From: Psilocybe azurescens | Taxonomy: Eukaryota; Basidiomycota; Agaricomycetes; Agaricales; Agrocybaceae | Direction of reading: 5' to 3' | Assembly: GCA_023853785.1 (NCBI GenBank) | Contig: JAJIRX010000708.1 | Span: 62,001-126,000, forward strand | DNA length: 64,000 bases | Shown: piece after piece, positions 34,406-45,179 of the stretch | Position numbering within the stretch: the stretch's first letter is position 1 | How the letters are laid out: every line of letters starts with the position of its first letter | Position numbers and translations under genes: made by a program | Notes under the pieces: model-generated | Seen by the model: the letters and a program-made list of their open reading frames with translations, nothing else | Told to the model about the DNA's origin: nothing | The model's database searches: none

Positions 34406-34464
34406 CAAATTTGATGACACCTCTTTTTTCAACCACCTACTATCACTACTCAAAACCACTAGTT

Positions 34465-35571
34465 ATGTCCCAGTACAACACTATTCGACCTTTCAACCCT
34501 TTTAGCCTGCATAATGGCACCGATGACTCATGGAACCACGATGTTTTGAGGTATATAGCATATGGTGATTCTCAACTTCGTACGGCTTTGGTCAAGATGT
34601 CAGAAGCCAAGAATCGGCATCAAGTTTGGATGCAGACATGCCTCCTTAAAGAGTCCGTAAGTACACATATCTGTTGATTCAAACATATCACCCAAAATTC
34701 ACACCTTACTGCACAGAGATTTTTCTTGCAGTATGTCGGCATTACCACTGCCATGGGCCTGGTATTCAACACTCCGGTTATTTTGCGTTCTTTGGCTGTT
34801 TCTCTCTGCCAGGCATCATCCAGTCAATTGCTGCTCCCATTTGATTCAAGACTTATTGCCATCCTTGCAGCGAGCACTTGATCTGACCAAGCACACCATA
34901 CTGTATCACAGTACAAGTACGATTGGTGGAACAAAAATACGGCAACAGCAACACTTGACGAGAAGAAGCTCCAAGTTGCCCTCACATTCCATCGCGAACA
35001 ACTAATGTTGGTCCATCCAACCACAGCACCCCCGGACCATGACGGCCCCTGGTTCCAACCTCCCTCACCTACTCCTCCACCAGTTCCAAGTGTAGATCTA
35101 TTGGCTGCACCAAAGATTCCCATTTCCATTCCTGGTGCCGACCTGGACTGTCCCATGTGCGACATCTACCAAAAGATGGCCGCTGACTTGTACCAAATGA
35201 ATGTTGATGCTGTTCGACATAACAGAGAACTTTTTTACTGGCTGAGACAGAGAGCGCTCTCTCGCGAACATCGCGTTGCCAGATTCCACGAACTGCACGA
35301 GGCTGCCGTCCTTAAGAAAACCCCAAGAGTACCAGCACGAGATACGGAAACAGCACCAGCACCAGCACTGCATTCCCTGGCCTGTTCTCATTGGACATGG
35401 GGTGAGAGCCTCACTCAAGAGGATGTTCTTGCCCTTGGACGGTCTCACCAGGCAGAGATTCACACTGGGTACAGAATCGGAGTTGGAAGACGGGAATATA
35501 GAGGGGAACAATTCCAAAACGAGGAACACAGTTGGAACTTGTGCATTATCATTCTCTCTCTTCATAGATGA
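34465..35571 (+). pseudogene. Cargo gene with one premature TGA
   Basis: Two exons (34465-34656, 34732-35571) join in phase across a 75-nt GT-AG intron, giving 343 codons interrupted once by TGA at 34879-34881; the same frame continues coding-like on both sides (CQASSSQLLLPFDSRL before, YKYDWWNKNTAT after). The C-terminal half has CPMCDIYQKMAADLYQMN and a charged helix (HNRELFYWLRQRALSREH). No domain recognised. It lies just downstream of the KDZ pseudogene on the same strand. Confidence 0.5.
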
Positions 35572-35652
35572 GCTTTACTGATGCCATGAACAGGGCGTGA
35601 AGAACATGGGCTGCTCAATAGCCGGGATAACGTCTTGGAATCTATCGGAAAC

Positions 35653-36814
35653 ATGTCCGGGAGTGTCAGAGCAGCACATATGCCCAGAGGCCAGAGCCGG
35701 AACACCCTGGTAAATATGTCTGATGACAAAGAAGTGGAAATTGTTCCGCCACCTTCTGTCCAGGCGCTGGGTCACCCTAGCCAACATGTCTGACAACGAA
35801 GTCGAGATTTTGTCTGCTGCCTCTGCACCGCGTAGTCTTTCACGGGCCGCCTTGGCCAACATATCTGATGATGATGAGGTGGAAAATATTTCATCATCTA
35901 ATGTCAACCAGATGCAGGCCACTGCCCGGGCCCGACTCACCCTAGCCAACATGTCCGATGACGATGAAGTCGAAATTTTGTCTGCAGCCCCTGCACCGTG
36001 GAGTCTTTCATGGGCTGCCTTGAACAACATGTCTGATGACAGTGGGGTGGAGATTGTCTCATCGTCTAATGTCGGCCTGACAGCAAGCAACACACTCAAC
36101 AATATGTCGGACAATTCCAATATCCAATTCTGGGCCTGCGCCACATTAGAAAACATGTCCAATGACTCCCCCAATGACTCCCCTGCTCCTTCTCCATCCC
36201 TTACCCGTACCCATGCTCATGCAGCATTGGACAATATGTCTGATAATAATGAGCCAATCTCCTCCCGGCTGACTCCCGCTCCCATGCTCGTATTGCATTG
36301 GACAACATGTTATCTGATGATGACAAGCCCAACCCCCCACAGAGCTGATCTCCCCCTCACCGACTCCCGCTCCCATGCTTGCATTGAATTGGCCAACATG
36401 TTGTCTGATGATGACAAGCCCAACCCCCACAGCCCCTGGCCCCTATGCACACCCCACTTTGAATGCTCTGGCATTATACCTGGACCCGTCCGCCGCCTGC
36501 CCCACCCTGCCCCTGCCCCTGCCAACATGATGTCTGATCATGATGAACACCCTGCATGTCGTAATCCATATCCTTACTCCCTTCCTTCTGATTCACCGGA
36601 AGGTGAGGCTGGCCCGTGCAAGAAAGCAAGGCAATCAAAAAGGTGTACCGGCCAGAAGACTTTGCAGATATGGATGATGAATGGTTTGCATAGTTTAGTG
36701 TTTAGGCTGAGTATTTTGGACAATATAATTATTACCTTCGGCAACACCAGTGCAGCATCAATACATAACAGGCCAGACCAACTGAGCAGGTCGGGACCGG
36801 GTCGGCACATATGA
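35653..36814 (+). CDS. Protein with about eleven NMSDD-type acidic repeats, SIM-like
   Basis: Units of form L-[AND]-N-M-S-D-[DN]-x-E-V-E-I-[VL] recur from about 35710 to 36545. The first ones (DKEVEIV, DNEVEIL, DDEVEIL, DSGVEIV) combine an acidic run with a V-E-I-V/L core, the usual shape of a SUMO-interacting motif. Later ones keep NM-SDD but lose the hydrophobic core. The tail has a basic patch (CKKARQSKR, about 36625-36650). Frame changes near 35755 and 36290 break the run. The minus strand is also open over part of this region because the repeat is in phase on both strands, so the coding strand is an inference. No other domain. Confidence 0.45.
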
Positions 36815-37448
36815 TACACTGATATTAGTACAGAATACGTGATGTCAGGTTAGCTACACAGGTCGGAACCGGGTTGGAAAAATCTAAAGTGCAGGTTGCA
36901 AAACCGCAGTGCAAAAGCAATAAAATGACCTGTTTTGAACCCTCGACGTCAGATCTCGATATCTGCACAATGCCACTACACAAACTGTTCTATTGTGAAC
37001 TTTCTTCTTTCCTTTTACTCATTTTAAGGTGCGTATCAGACCCGGGCGGAATTGATCCCACAAGCTGTACCAAAAACAACCAATTGTGGGATTTGAAACA
37101 GAGGTCAATATGGCTATTCTGCACACTAACTGTTATGCCATTGATCCTTTGGAACGTATATGTGACCCCCAGATATGGTCAATGCCTGAGATTCAGGGAC
37201 GGTACATTTTGTTTGGAGTGGCATCGGGGTGGCACCAGGCAGACTCACTTTCCGTACCTACCACACCATTTGACACAAATTCTGTCAATTTTTTTTTGCT
37301 GCGCAGCAATTCCATTTGGACCAAAAACAAATCTCCAGCAGCGGGAATTATTTCCGAACTCCAGGGCAGGTCCGGGAAACGGTGCAGTGCAAGCAATATA
37401 TCCTGGCCAGCCAGCCAGCCATGGCACATTCAATGTAATTATTGAATC
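36815..37448. other. Right subterminal region of the composite element
   Basis: No gene supported. GGTCGGGACCGGGTCGG and GGTCGGAACCGGGTTGG (36790-36870) echo GGTCGGG words near the left end. Confidence 0.4.
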
Positions 37449-37632
37449 ATATGTTATGGTACAGTGTAAATTCCCATTTAGGGTTAAACAGCATTCAGCG
37501 GCTCAGAGGAATTACTGAACCCATATAATATGCAACACTGTAATTGTCCTTTCTGCCATATGGTATGTTACAATGGTACATATCTAGCTGCACATTCAAT
37601 GTTACAACTTCGAGTCGTATCCAACTCGTATT
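37449..37632 (-). repeat. Right terminal inverted repeat of the composite element
   Basis: Reverse complement of the left repeat with about 83% identity in the 46-bp core and gaps elsewhere. The outermost CCAACTCG (37621-37628) mirrors CGAGTTGG at 16505-16512. Confidence 0.75.
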
Positions 37633-37795
37633 CTGACTCCTTGAGCCCAATCTGGGTCTTGTCCTTAACATTGGCTCTTGTACCACCTTCAAACGCTGTT
37701 GGAGTGCCACCGCCTCCAATTCTTGGAAATCCCTGCTCTCAAGTGATATATCCAATGCCAAAGACTACATCGACAGGTTAGTTGACTCAAAGAGT

Positions 37796-37962
37796 GAGAG
37801 GAAATAGCCAGCAAGGGTCTTCATTTCCCTCCAGAAGTGATTGACAAAGTGACCAAGGTGCATTCAACTCTTTAATTGCCACAGAGCAACACCCTGACCC
37901 AGTCTCACTGAATGTGCTTAGGCAGTGGATATGTACAGCAACAGCGCTGCCATCGACCCCTC
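37796..37962 (+). pseudogene. Fragment D of the membrane-protein gene (first exon and intron)
   Basis: Matches the 5' end of the full gene (13,689 backwards to 13,530): GGGTCTTCATTTCC, GAAGTGATTGACAA, the first intron with its GTGCTTAG acceptor, and ACAGCGCTGCCATCGACC. The start codon reads ATA instead of ATG, and four bases are missing after the acceptor. It stops abruptly at 37962 where a foldback sequence begins. Confidence 0.85.
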
Positions 37963-38080
37963 ACTGTGGAATCCACTATTCCACCAGAATTGATACTAAA
38001 TAATATAGCAGGGCCTTGTGCTATATTTTTTCCCTCATTCCTGGCAGAATAGTGGATTCTGTGGTGGACTCCGGCCAGAA
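37963..38080. repeat. Foldback (imperfect palindrome) of about 115 bp
   Basis: GAATCCACTATTC near 37971 pairs with GAATAGTGGATTC near 38047, extended imperfectly on both sides (TATAGCAGGGCC against the central TGCTATAT stretch). It cuts fragment D on its left and a Tc1-like pseudogene on its right. Confidence 0.6.
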
Positions 38081-38094
38081 TATGTGGGGAACAC

Positions 38095-38480
38095 AAAAGC
38101 CCTCAGTTTTTATGGTATTGGGCAAAGTTAAGATGTTTGTTTCTGTGAGCCTGTTTAAGCAGAAGTCATTTCTGCTTAACAATGGACCAAAAAAAAAATT
38201 CTTTAGTGCATTTCTGACTGTTTGGGCCATGACTGGGGTAGATATGATGGCATTAATGTAATGGGTGGCCTGAACAGCATTGTCAAGCTTTCCAGTGCTG
38301 ATTTGTCAACAAACTGCTTGTTTATTTCTTTTAGAAAGCTTGGCATGTCAGCCTGGTTTGTTGTTTTCATTGTCCAAACCCAATTCTTTCTTGATCCTCC
38401 CAATAGTAGACTTCCCTAGACCAGTTTTAGACTCTATTTGACAAAGGGAATATCCTTCTTCAAGAAGAAGCCACAGCAGA
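38095..38480 (-). pseudogene. Tc1/mariner-like transposase, N-terminal DNA-binding part
   Basis: In one minus-strand frame: LLEEGYSLCQIESKTGLGKS, then TIGRIKKELGL, then KLSKRNKQAV, then ISTGKLDNAVQATHYINAI and a Lys/Arg-rich stretch (LLLKQAHRNKHLNFAQYH). This is the helix-turn-helix half of a Tc1-type transposase with its GRP-like linker destroyed. At least three TGA codons stand where Arg (CGA) is expected and one where Trp is expected; one frame change lies near the T-rich run at about 38200. The catalytic DDE part is absent. Confidence 0.75.
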
Positions 38481-38849
38481 ACACTGAGAAGCAGATGTAG
38501 ATTTTATGAGATTGTGGTAAGAAATAAAGGTGGTTGAAATTGATTTCAACACAGCAAATAAATATAAATATGGTCACATGACATTTTTACCATTCCACAG
38601 TCAACTCAAGAACATTTTATACTTGTAAACCATATTTATTGGTTTTAAATTAGAGGCTCAAACTTTTGTCCCAATGATAAGCTATTTTATTTGATTTATT
38701 ATTTAATAAATTCTGTTTCATATCATGTGATTTAGCAGTTAGTTTTTAGGTATTAGTGTCTAGTATCTACAATAAAAATTTCATAATTTTATCTCCAGCC
38801 ATTACTGAGTTGTAAATCAATTTATCCAAAAACACAAAACATTAGGACA
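38481..38849. other. AT-rich spacer between Tc1-like and copia remnants
   Basis: No gene or clear repeat seen. Confidence 0.35.
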
Positions 38850-39818
38850 AAATTTTGAGCTACTGTATGTGAGGTTGTCTCTGAGTCTAATATCCAATCA
38901 TATTTCAAAAATGCTCTGTGTTGTTCTGCAGGCACAAATGTCATGTATAATGCATCATTAAGATTTGATGTGATTGACTCCTGTGCTTGATTTGTGCACC
39001 CACCCTATTTGGTCCTCTTCAGCCCTTAGGTCTCTGACCTTCCCTTCTGCCACCTTTAGCCCAACATTTGTTTGATACATGATCCTTTTGTGGCAGTTGT
39101 AACATTCTTTGTCTGATGAACCCAATGATTTGTTGGATTTTCCACTGTTTCTTGAGTTGCCAGATTCTCTAGCCTGTAAGAATGTCTGTGTCAAGTCACC
39201 AGACTTAGATTTATGATATCTATTTTTCTATGAAAATAGCCACAAGTTCATGAGAGGATAATTGAGGTTTATTCCCACTTGACCCAAGATAAGATGTTGT
39301 ATAAGTGTCCCATAACTTGGGAAGTGATGTGATTAAAATCATTACAAAATCTTCATCTGGTACTTTGCTGCCCATAACATACAGTTCCTCCTGTAGCTGG
39401 CACAATTTTAATATATGTTCCAATATATTGAATCCTTCTTCTGCTGTTGCTCTGTACAATGCCCTCCATGTAACCAAAATTACAAGTTGGCCTTTGGATT
39501 CCTTCACTGTGGTAAGTTGCTCCCACATTTGGTGTGCTGTGACTGCACCACTGATGTGTATTATTTCTGAATCTGAGATTGACAAATTCAGGTGTGTGCC
39601 TTTGCATCCTGTTTTTGCCATTTCTTCTGAGTTTCCAGCTCTTGTGCAGTTGGTTTTCTGGGTTTGGCTGATTCTAGTGCCTTTGCATCAATTGCAATAT
39701 GGTCTTCCAGTCCAAGGTCAGTGAATACCACAAGCATTCTTCACTTCCAGGGCATCCAATTCTCTGCCTTCAGCATGAGAATTCAGTAGCATCCAGATGT
39801 GTTATATTTGTCTGACAT
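38850..39818 (-). pseudogene. Ty1/copia Gag and start of protease
   Basis: The start is MSDKYNTSG at 39818. Then LEDHIAIDAKALESAKPRKP, IIHISGAVTAHQMWEQL, TAEEGFNILEHI and KVPDEDFVMILITSLP are typical of copia Gag (UBN2 type). A partial zinc knuckle (CYNCHK) lies at about 39090-39105. The protease start WILDSETTSH (38870-38900) has Glu where the active-site DSG/DTG glycine should be. Stops occur near 39755-39785. It is truncated at about 38850; RT and integrase are missing. Confidence 0.8.
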
Positions 39819-39857
39819 ATTGACTGCAAGCTTAAAAGAAATGAGGATGAGTGTGGC

Positions 39858-41330
39858 TGTTGAGAATTCAAGTACAAGTTTTAATGTATAGGCTGTTAGT
39901 TTTTGTGATTAAACACTTTGTTTCTAATGTTCTACACTTGATATTTGGACTTGTACAAATGGACACTTAGTTAGAATTCGCTCTTTTCGGTGTTTTTGCA
40001 CACTGTTCTGTTAATAACTTTTTGTAGAGTAAAGTTATTCAAATTCTGATCACTGATCCGGAATCCCCTCGTTGAGACGGTTCCGGTGATATATAATTTG
40101 TCACATAATTATAGGTTTGGTGTTTTGATGCAATATTGTAGACATCTATAGTCATGCCTTGCCATTTTTAGACACTTAGCCATGTAAAAGACCAGTATTC
40201 CTACTATGTCTGAGGAAACAAAGACACTAGAACAAGATTTGGAGTCTACAGAAGCAATTTACTATTTTCACTCATACTTGTCATTGTTGCACATTTGAGA
40301 TTTGACTCTATTGTTACTCATCAGTATAGCTACTGATTTGTGCATTATTGTCTATTTCTAACATAGGCATGGGGCCCATAACCTGTTGACAATTTATGTT
40401 TTAATTCTTAATTTTATTGTATAGACATTGCAGCTACTTATATGCATGTATCTACTGTAACTAGAATAATCTACCAGCATCTAATTATTTCTATGTATGG
40501 CATAACCAAGCCTGAGATAAAATTAGTAAGAATATTAATAAGATACATCTACAAGATAAATGTGTGGAATCTCCAAGCACATTCCCAACACAGGGAATAC
40601 AGTAATTCTGTTTCATAATACACAATATACATATGTGCTCAAAATATGAGAGTTTTTGCAATTCAAGGCAACCAAAATCACAATTTAGATACAAATATAC
40701 AATGATTTTTCAAGGCAAGTATCAAGGTGCATTCCAGGTGATTAAAGTCTTTGTATTTTCAAAAATGAGCTAAACAAAAGACTGGTGTTAATATCTATAA
40801 AGATAAATACATAATACCCAACATACATAGACGATGTTGTAGAACGATGTTCAATAATGAAGGCTTGAAATCAACAAGGACTCTGCCAGATTTGTGCTGG
40901 TGAGGATATTTCTTCAGTGCAATAGCAAGGCTTGTCTCCACTGCTTTCTCTACATCAGCATTGATGTATAAGTTGAATGAAATTTTGAAGGCATCAATAA
41001 ATGTGATAGTATTTGACTGATGCCAGAAGGAGTTTTCAAGGCAAATTAGAATTCCTGCAAAACAATAAGCAAAGAAAACATTGACAAAAAAATAATGAAT
41101 AAAAAACAAACCAATGAAAGCATACAGAGAGAGTTTCTGGAATAAATAAGTGTTGGAGATAGTTGAGAAAAATGACAACTGACATCAAATTTAGTCTTCA
41201 TAAGTGCAACAACTGAAGAACTATTTCTGATCTGAGAAAAAAAGAAAAAAAAAATTAAGTCAGAATGGATAACAGATGAGAACTCACAAACTGAATATAG
41301 TGATGTCAATCATGCATTACTCAAATAATC
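39858..41330. other. AT-rich region, possible copia LTR remnant
   Basis: TGTTGAGAATTC at 39858 lies just upstream of copia Gag (minus) and could be the inner edge of an LTR; the other end was not found. CCGGAA...TTCCGG (about 40058-40087) forms a 6-bp-stem hairpin. No gene supported; 40,000-41,330 is mostly AT-rich. Confidence 0.35.
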
Positions 41331-44300
41331 AAGATTCAAACTCACATGCTGAATGCCATTACAGTCCATCATGTCAGTCATGTGTCTTTGAAATAATAGC
41401 AGAGTCAGACTCACACCCTGAATGCCATTACAGTCCATCATGTCAGTCATGTGCCCTTGAAATAATACCAGAGTCAGACTCACACCCTGAATGCCATTAC
41501 AGTCCATCATGTCAGTCATGTGCCCTTGAAATAATACCAGAGTCAGACTCACACCCTGAATGCCATTACAGTCCATCATGTCAGTCATGTGCCTTTGAAA
41601 TAATACCAGAGTCAGACTCACACCCTGAATACCATTACAGTCCATCATGTCAGTCATGTGCCTTTGAAATAATACCAGAGTCAGACTCACATCCTGAATG
41701 TCATTACAGTCCATCATGTCAGTCATGTGCCTTTGAAATAATACCAGAGTCAGACTCACCAACTGAATGCCATTACAGTCCATCATGTCAGTCATGTGCC
41801 TTTGAAATAATACCAGAGTCAGACTCACACCCTGAATACCATTACAGTCCATCATGTCAGTCATGTGCCTTTGAAATAATACCAGAGTCAGACTCACCAA
41901 CTGAATGCCATTACAGTCCATCATGTCAGTCATGTGCCTTTGAAATAATACCAGAGTCAGACTCACCAACTGAATGCCATTACAGTCCATCATGTCAGTC
42001 ATGTGTCTTTAAAATAATACCAGAGTCAGACTCACATACTGAATGCCATTACAGTCCATCATGTCAGTCATGTGCCTTTGAAATAATACCAGAGTCAGAC
42101 TCACCAACTGAATGCCATTACAGTCCATCATGTCAGTCATGTGTCTTTGAAATAATACCAGAGTCAGACTCACACGCTGAATGCCATTACAGTCCATCAT
42201 GTCAGTCATGTGTCTTTGAAATAATACCAGAGTCAGACTCACCAACTGAATGCCATTACAGTCCATCATGTCAGTCATGTGTCTTTGAAATAATACCAGA
42301 GTCAGACTCACACGCTGAATGCCATTACAGTCCATCATGTCAGTCATGTGTCTTTGAAATAATACCAGAGTCAGACTCACACGCTGAATGCCATTACAGT
42401 CCATCATGTCAGTCATGTGTCTTTGAAATAATACCAGAGTCAGACTCACATCCTGAATGCCATTACAGTCCATCATGTCAGTCATGTGCCTTTGAAATAA
42501 TACCAGAGTCAGACTCACATCCTGAATGCCATTACAGTCCATCATGTCAGTCATGTGCCTTTGAAATAATACCAGAATCAGACTCACATCCTGAATGCCA
42601 TTACAGTCCATCATGTCAGTCATGCGCCTTTGAAATAATACCAGAGTCAGACTCACCAACTGAATGCCATTACAGTCTATCATGTCAGTCATATGTCTTT
42701 GAAATAATACCAGAGTCAGACTCACCAACTGAATGCCATTACAGTCCATCATGTCAGTCATGTGCCTTTGAAATAATACCAGAGTCAGACTCACATCCTG
42801 AATGCCATTACAGTCCATCATATCAGTCATGTGCCTTTGAAATAATACCAGAGTCAGACTCACCAACTGAATGCCATTACAGTCCATCATGTCAGTCATG
42901 TGTCTTTGAAATAATACCAGAGTCGGACTCACACCCTGAATGCCATTACAGTCCATCATGTCAGTCATGTGCCTTTGAAATAATACCAGAGTCAGACTCA
43001 CACCCTGAATGCCATTACAGTCCATCATGTCAGTCATGTGCCTTTGAAATAATACCAGAGTCAGACTCACATCCTGAATGCCATTACAGTCCATCATGTC
43101 AGTCATGTGCCTTTGAAATAATACCAGAGTCAGACTCACCAACTGAATGCCATTACAGTCCATTATGTCGGTCATGTGTCTTTGAAATAATACCAGAGTC
43201 AGACTCACACGCTGAATGCCATTACAGTCCATCATGTCAGTCATGTGCCTTTGAAATAATACCAGAGTCAGACTCACCAACTGAATGCCATTACAGTCCA
43301 TCATGTCAGTCATGTGTCTTTGAAATAATACCAGAGTCAGACTCACATCCTGAATGCCATTACAGTCCATCATGTCAGTCATGTGCCTTTGAAATAATAC
43401 CAGAGTCAGACTCACCAACTGAATGCCATTACAGTCCATCATGTCAGTCATGTGCCTTTGAAATAATACCAGAGTCAGACTCACCAACTGAATGCCATTA
43501 CAGTCCATCATGTCAGTCATGTGCCTTTGAAATAATACCAGAGTCAGACTCACCAACTGAATGCCATTACAGTCCATCATGTCAGTCATGTGCCTTTGAA
43601 ATAATACCAGAGTCAGACTCACACGCTGAATGCCATTACAGTCCATCATGTCAGTCATGTGTCTTTGAAATAATACCAGAGTCAGACTCACATCCTGAAT
43701 GCCATTACAGTCCATCATGTCAGTCATGTGTCTTTGAAATAATACCAGAGTCAGACTCACATCCTGAATGCCATTACAGTCCATCATGTCAGTCATATGT
43801 CTTTGAAATAATACCAGAGTCAGACTCACACCCTGAATGCCATTACAGTCCATTATGTCAGTCATGTGTCTTTGAAATAATACCAGAGTCAGACTCACAT
43901 CCTGAATGCCATTACAGTCCGTCATGTCAGTCATGCACCTTTGAAATAATACCAGAGTCAGACTCACCAACTGAATGCCATTACAGTCCATCATGTCAGT
44001 CATGTGCTCTTTGAAATAATGGCAGAGTCAGACTCACATGCTGAATGCCATTACAGTCCATCATGTCAGTCATGTGTCTTTGAAATAATACCAGAGTCAG
44101 ACTCACAGCCTGAATGCCATTACAGTCCATCATGTCAGTCATGTGCCTTTGAAATAATACCAGAGTCAGACTCACACGCTGAATGCCATTACAGTCCATC
44201 ATGTCAGTCATGTGCCTTTTGAAATAATGCCAGAGTCAGACTCACACGCTGAATGCCATTACAGTTCATCATGTCAGTCATGTGTCTTTGAAATAATACC

Positions 44301-44488
44301 AGAGTCAGACTCACATCCTGAATGCCATTACAGTCCATCATGTCAGTCATGTGTCTTTGAAATAATACCAGAGTCAGACTCACATCCTGAATGCCATTTC
44401 AGTACATCATGTCAGTCATATACCTTTGAAATAATGGCAGAGACAAACTCACATCCTGAATGCCATTACAAGCCATCATTTCAGTAAT
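41331..44488. repeat. 69-bp satellite array, about 46 units
   Basis: Units of exactly 69 bp (built around CATTACAGTCCATCATGTCA) repeat head to tail. Variation is concentrated at one site: CACACCC, CATCCT, CACGCT or CCAACT before GAATGCC. Since 69 is a multiple of three and the unit has no stop in one frame of each strand, both strands stay open for hundreds of codons. The plus reading repeats ECHYSPSCQSC. Single-base insertions near 44009 and 44217 break that frame without any other change, which argues against protein coding. Units decay at both edges, as expected for unequal crossing-over. Confidence 0.95.
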
Positions 44489-45179
44489 ACACCTTTGACA
44501 TTTTACACAAATGAACTCACATCCTGATTGTCATTTCCAGTCATTATATCAGCCATTTATTCTCTGCAAAATAATAGAGGTAGACTAACTGTCTAAATGC
44601 CAGTCCAAATGATATTACAAATTATTTTAGTCAACTATACAAAATCTAGATATATGTACCTCCTAAAACAATAATTTAATCAATGATTTTCAATAACATT
44701 AAATTATTTCATACTGTTTTTCCTGCAAATATTTTCATTTTCTGGGCTTGTTTGTTGTAAATCAAGTTCCAACTAACATACTTCCATGTGTAAATAAATC
44801 AGTGTCTCAGTATTTGATAAAGATTGATTCACTCACTTCCTAAATTGTATATTCATTGCAAGTTTTTCTGTAAACTCAATTTAAATCATACATGTCCCTT
44901 TATTTTTATCAGCTTGTGCTCTTTGACTTTACAACATCTGTTTACTCACCTCATACTGTCCATGTCATTGTAAGATTTCAAAAACAATAATTGTAGATCT
45001 AAATTACATAGCTGTGACAAAACCACATCATACAGTTCATTTGATAAATTGTTCTTTTCCAATGTCAGCTTTGTTTCAATTTTTTAGTATAATCAAAATA
45101 ATACAAACCATTGATGTGAAATTGTATGCACTGAAATATGTGTCATTTGAAGCAAAATGAAAAAATTCATATAAAATTC
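44489..45179. other. AT-rich spacer with decayed satellite units
   Basis: 44489-44600 still shows degraded 69-bp units (CTCACATCCTGATTGTCATT). The rest is AT-rich with no gene. Confidence 0.5.

Larger units (their letters stand above)
16501..37631 (+). mobile_element. About 21-kb composite KDZ element with terminal inverted repeats and cargo
   Basis: The ends are imperfect inverted repeats (16501-16671 against 37632-37449). By eye, 38 of 46 bases match in the core 16575-16620 versus 37543-37498, and nearly all differences are transitions. A second matched block (ACACTGTACCAT) lies further in, and the outer CGAGTTGGA also matches. Candidate flanks CAATCTGA (left) and TATTCTGA (right) agree at 6 of 8 bases, a possible worn target-site duplication. 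Inside are a KDZ transposase pseudogene, at least five multi-exon cargo genes, a nested TIR element and long repeat-filled spacers. The exact ends and single-event origin are inference. Confidence 0.6.

Noticed and set aside
39858..39900. Complete copia LTR
   Set aside because: Only the inner TGTTGAG edge is plausible; the opposite end and a second LTR were not found.
41276..44014. Long open frames (hundreds of codons) on both strands of the 69-bp array as protein genes
   Set aside because: Openness follows from a 69-bp unit lacking stops; frame-breaking insertions are tolerated and array edges decay gradually, so it is better read as a satellite.
41331..44488. CRISPR array
   Set aside because: Units are contiguous tandem repeats with no unique spacers, in a eukaryotic context.
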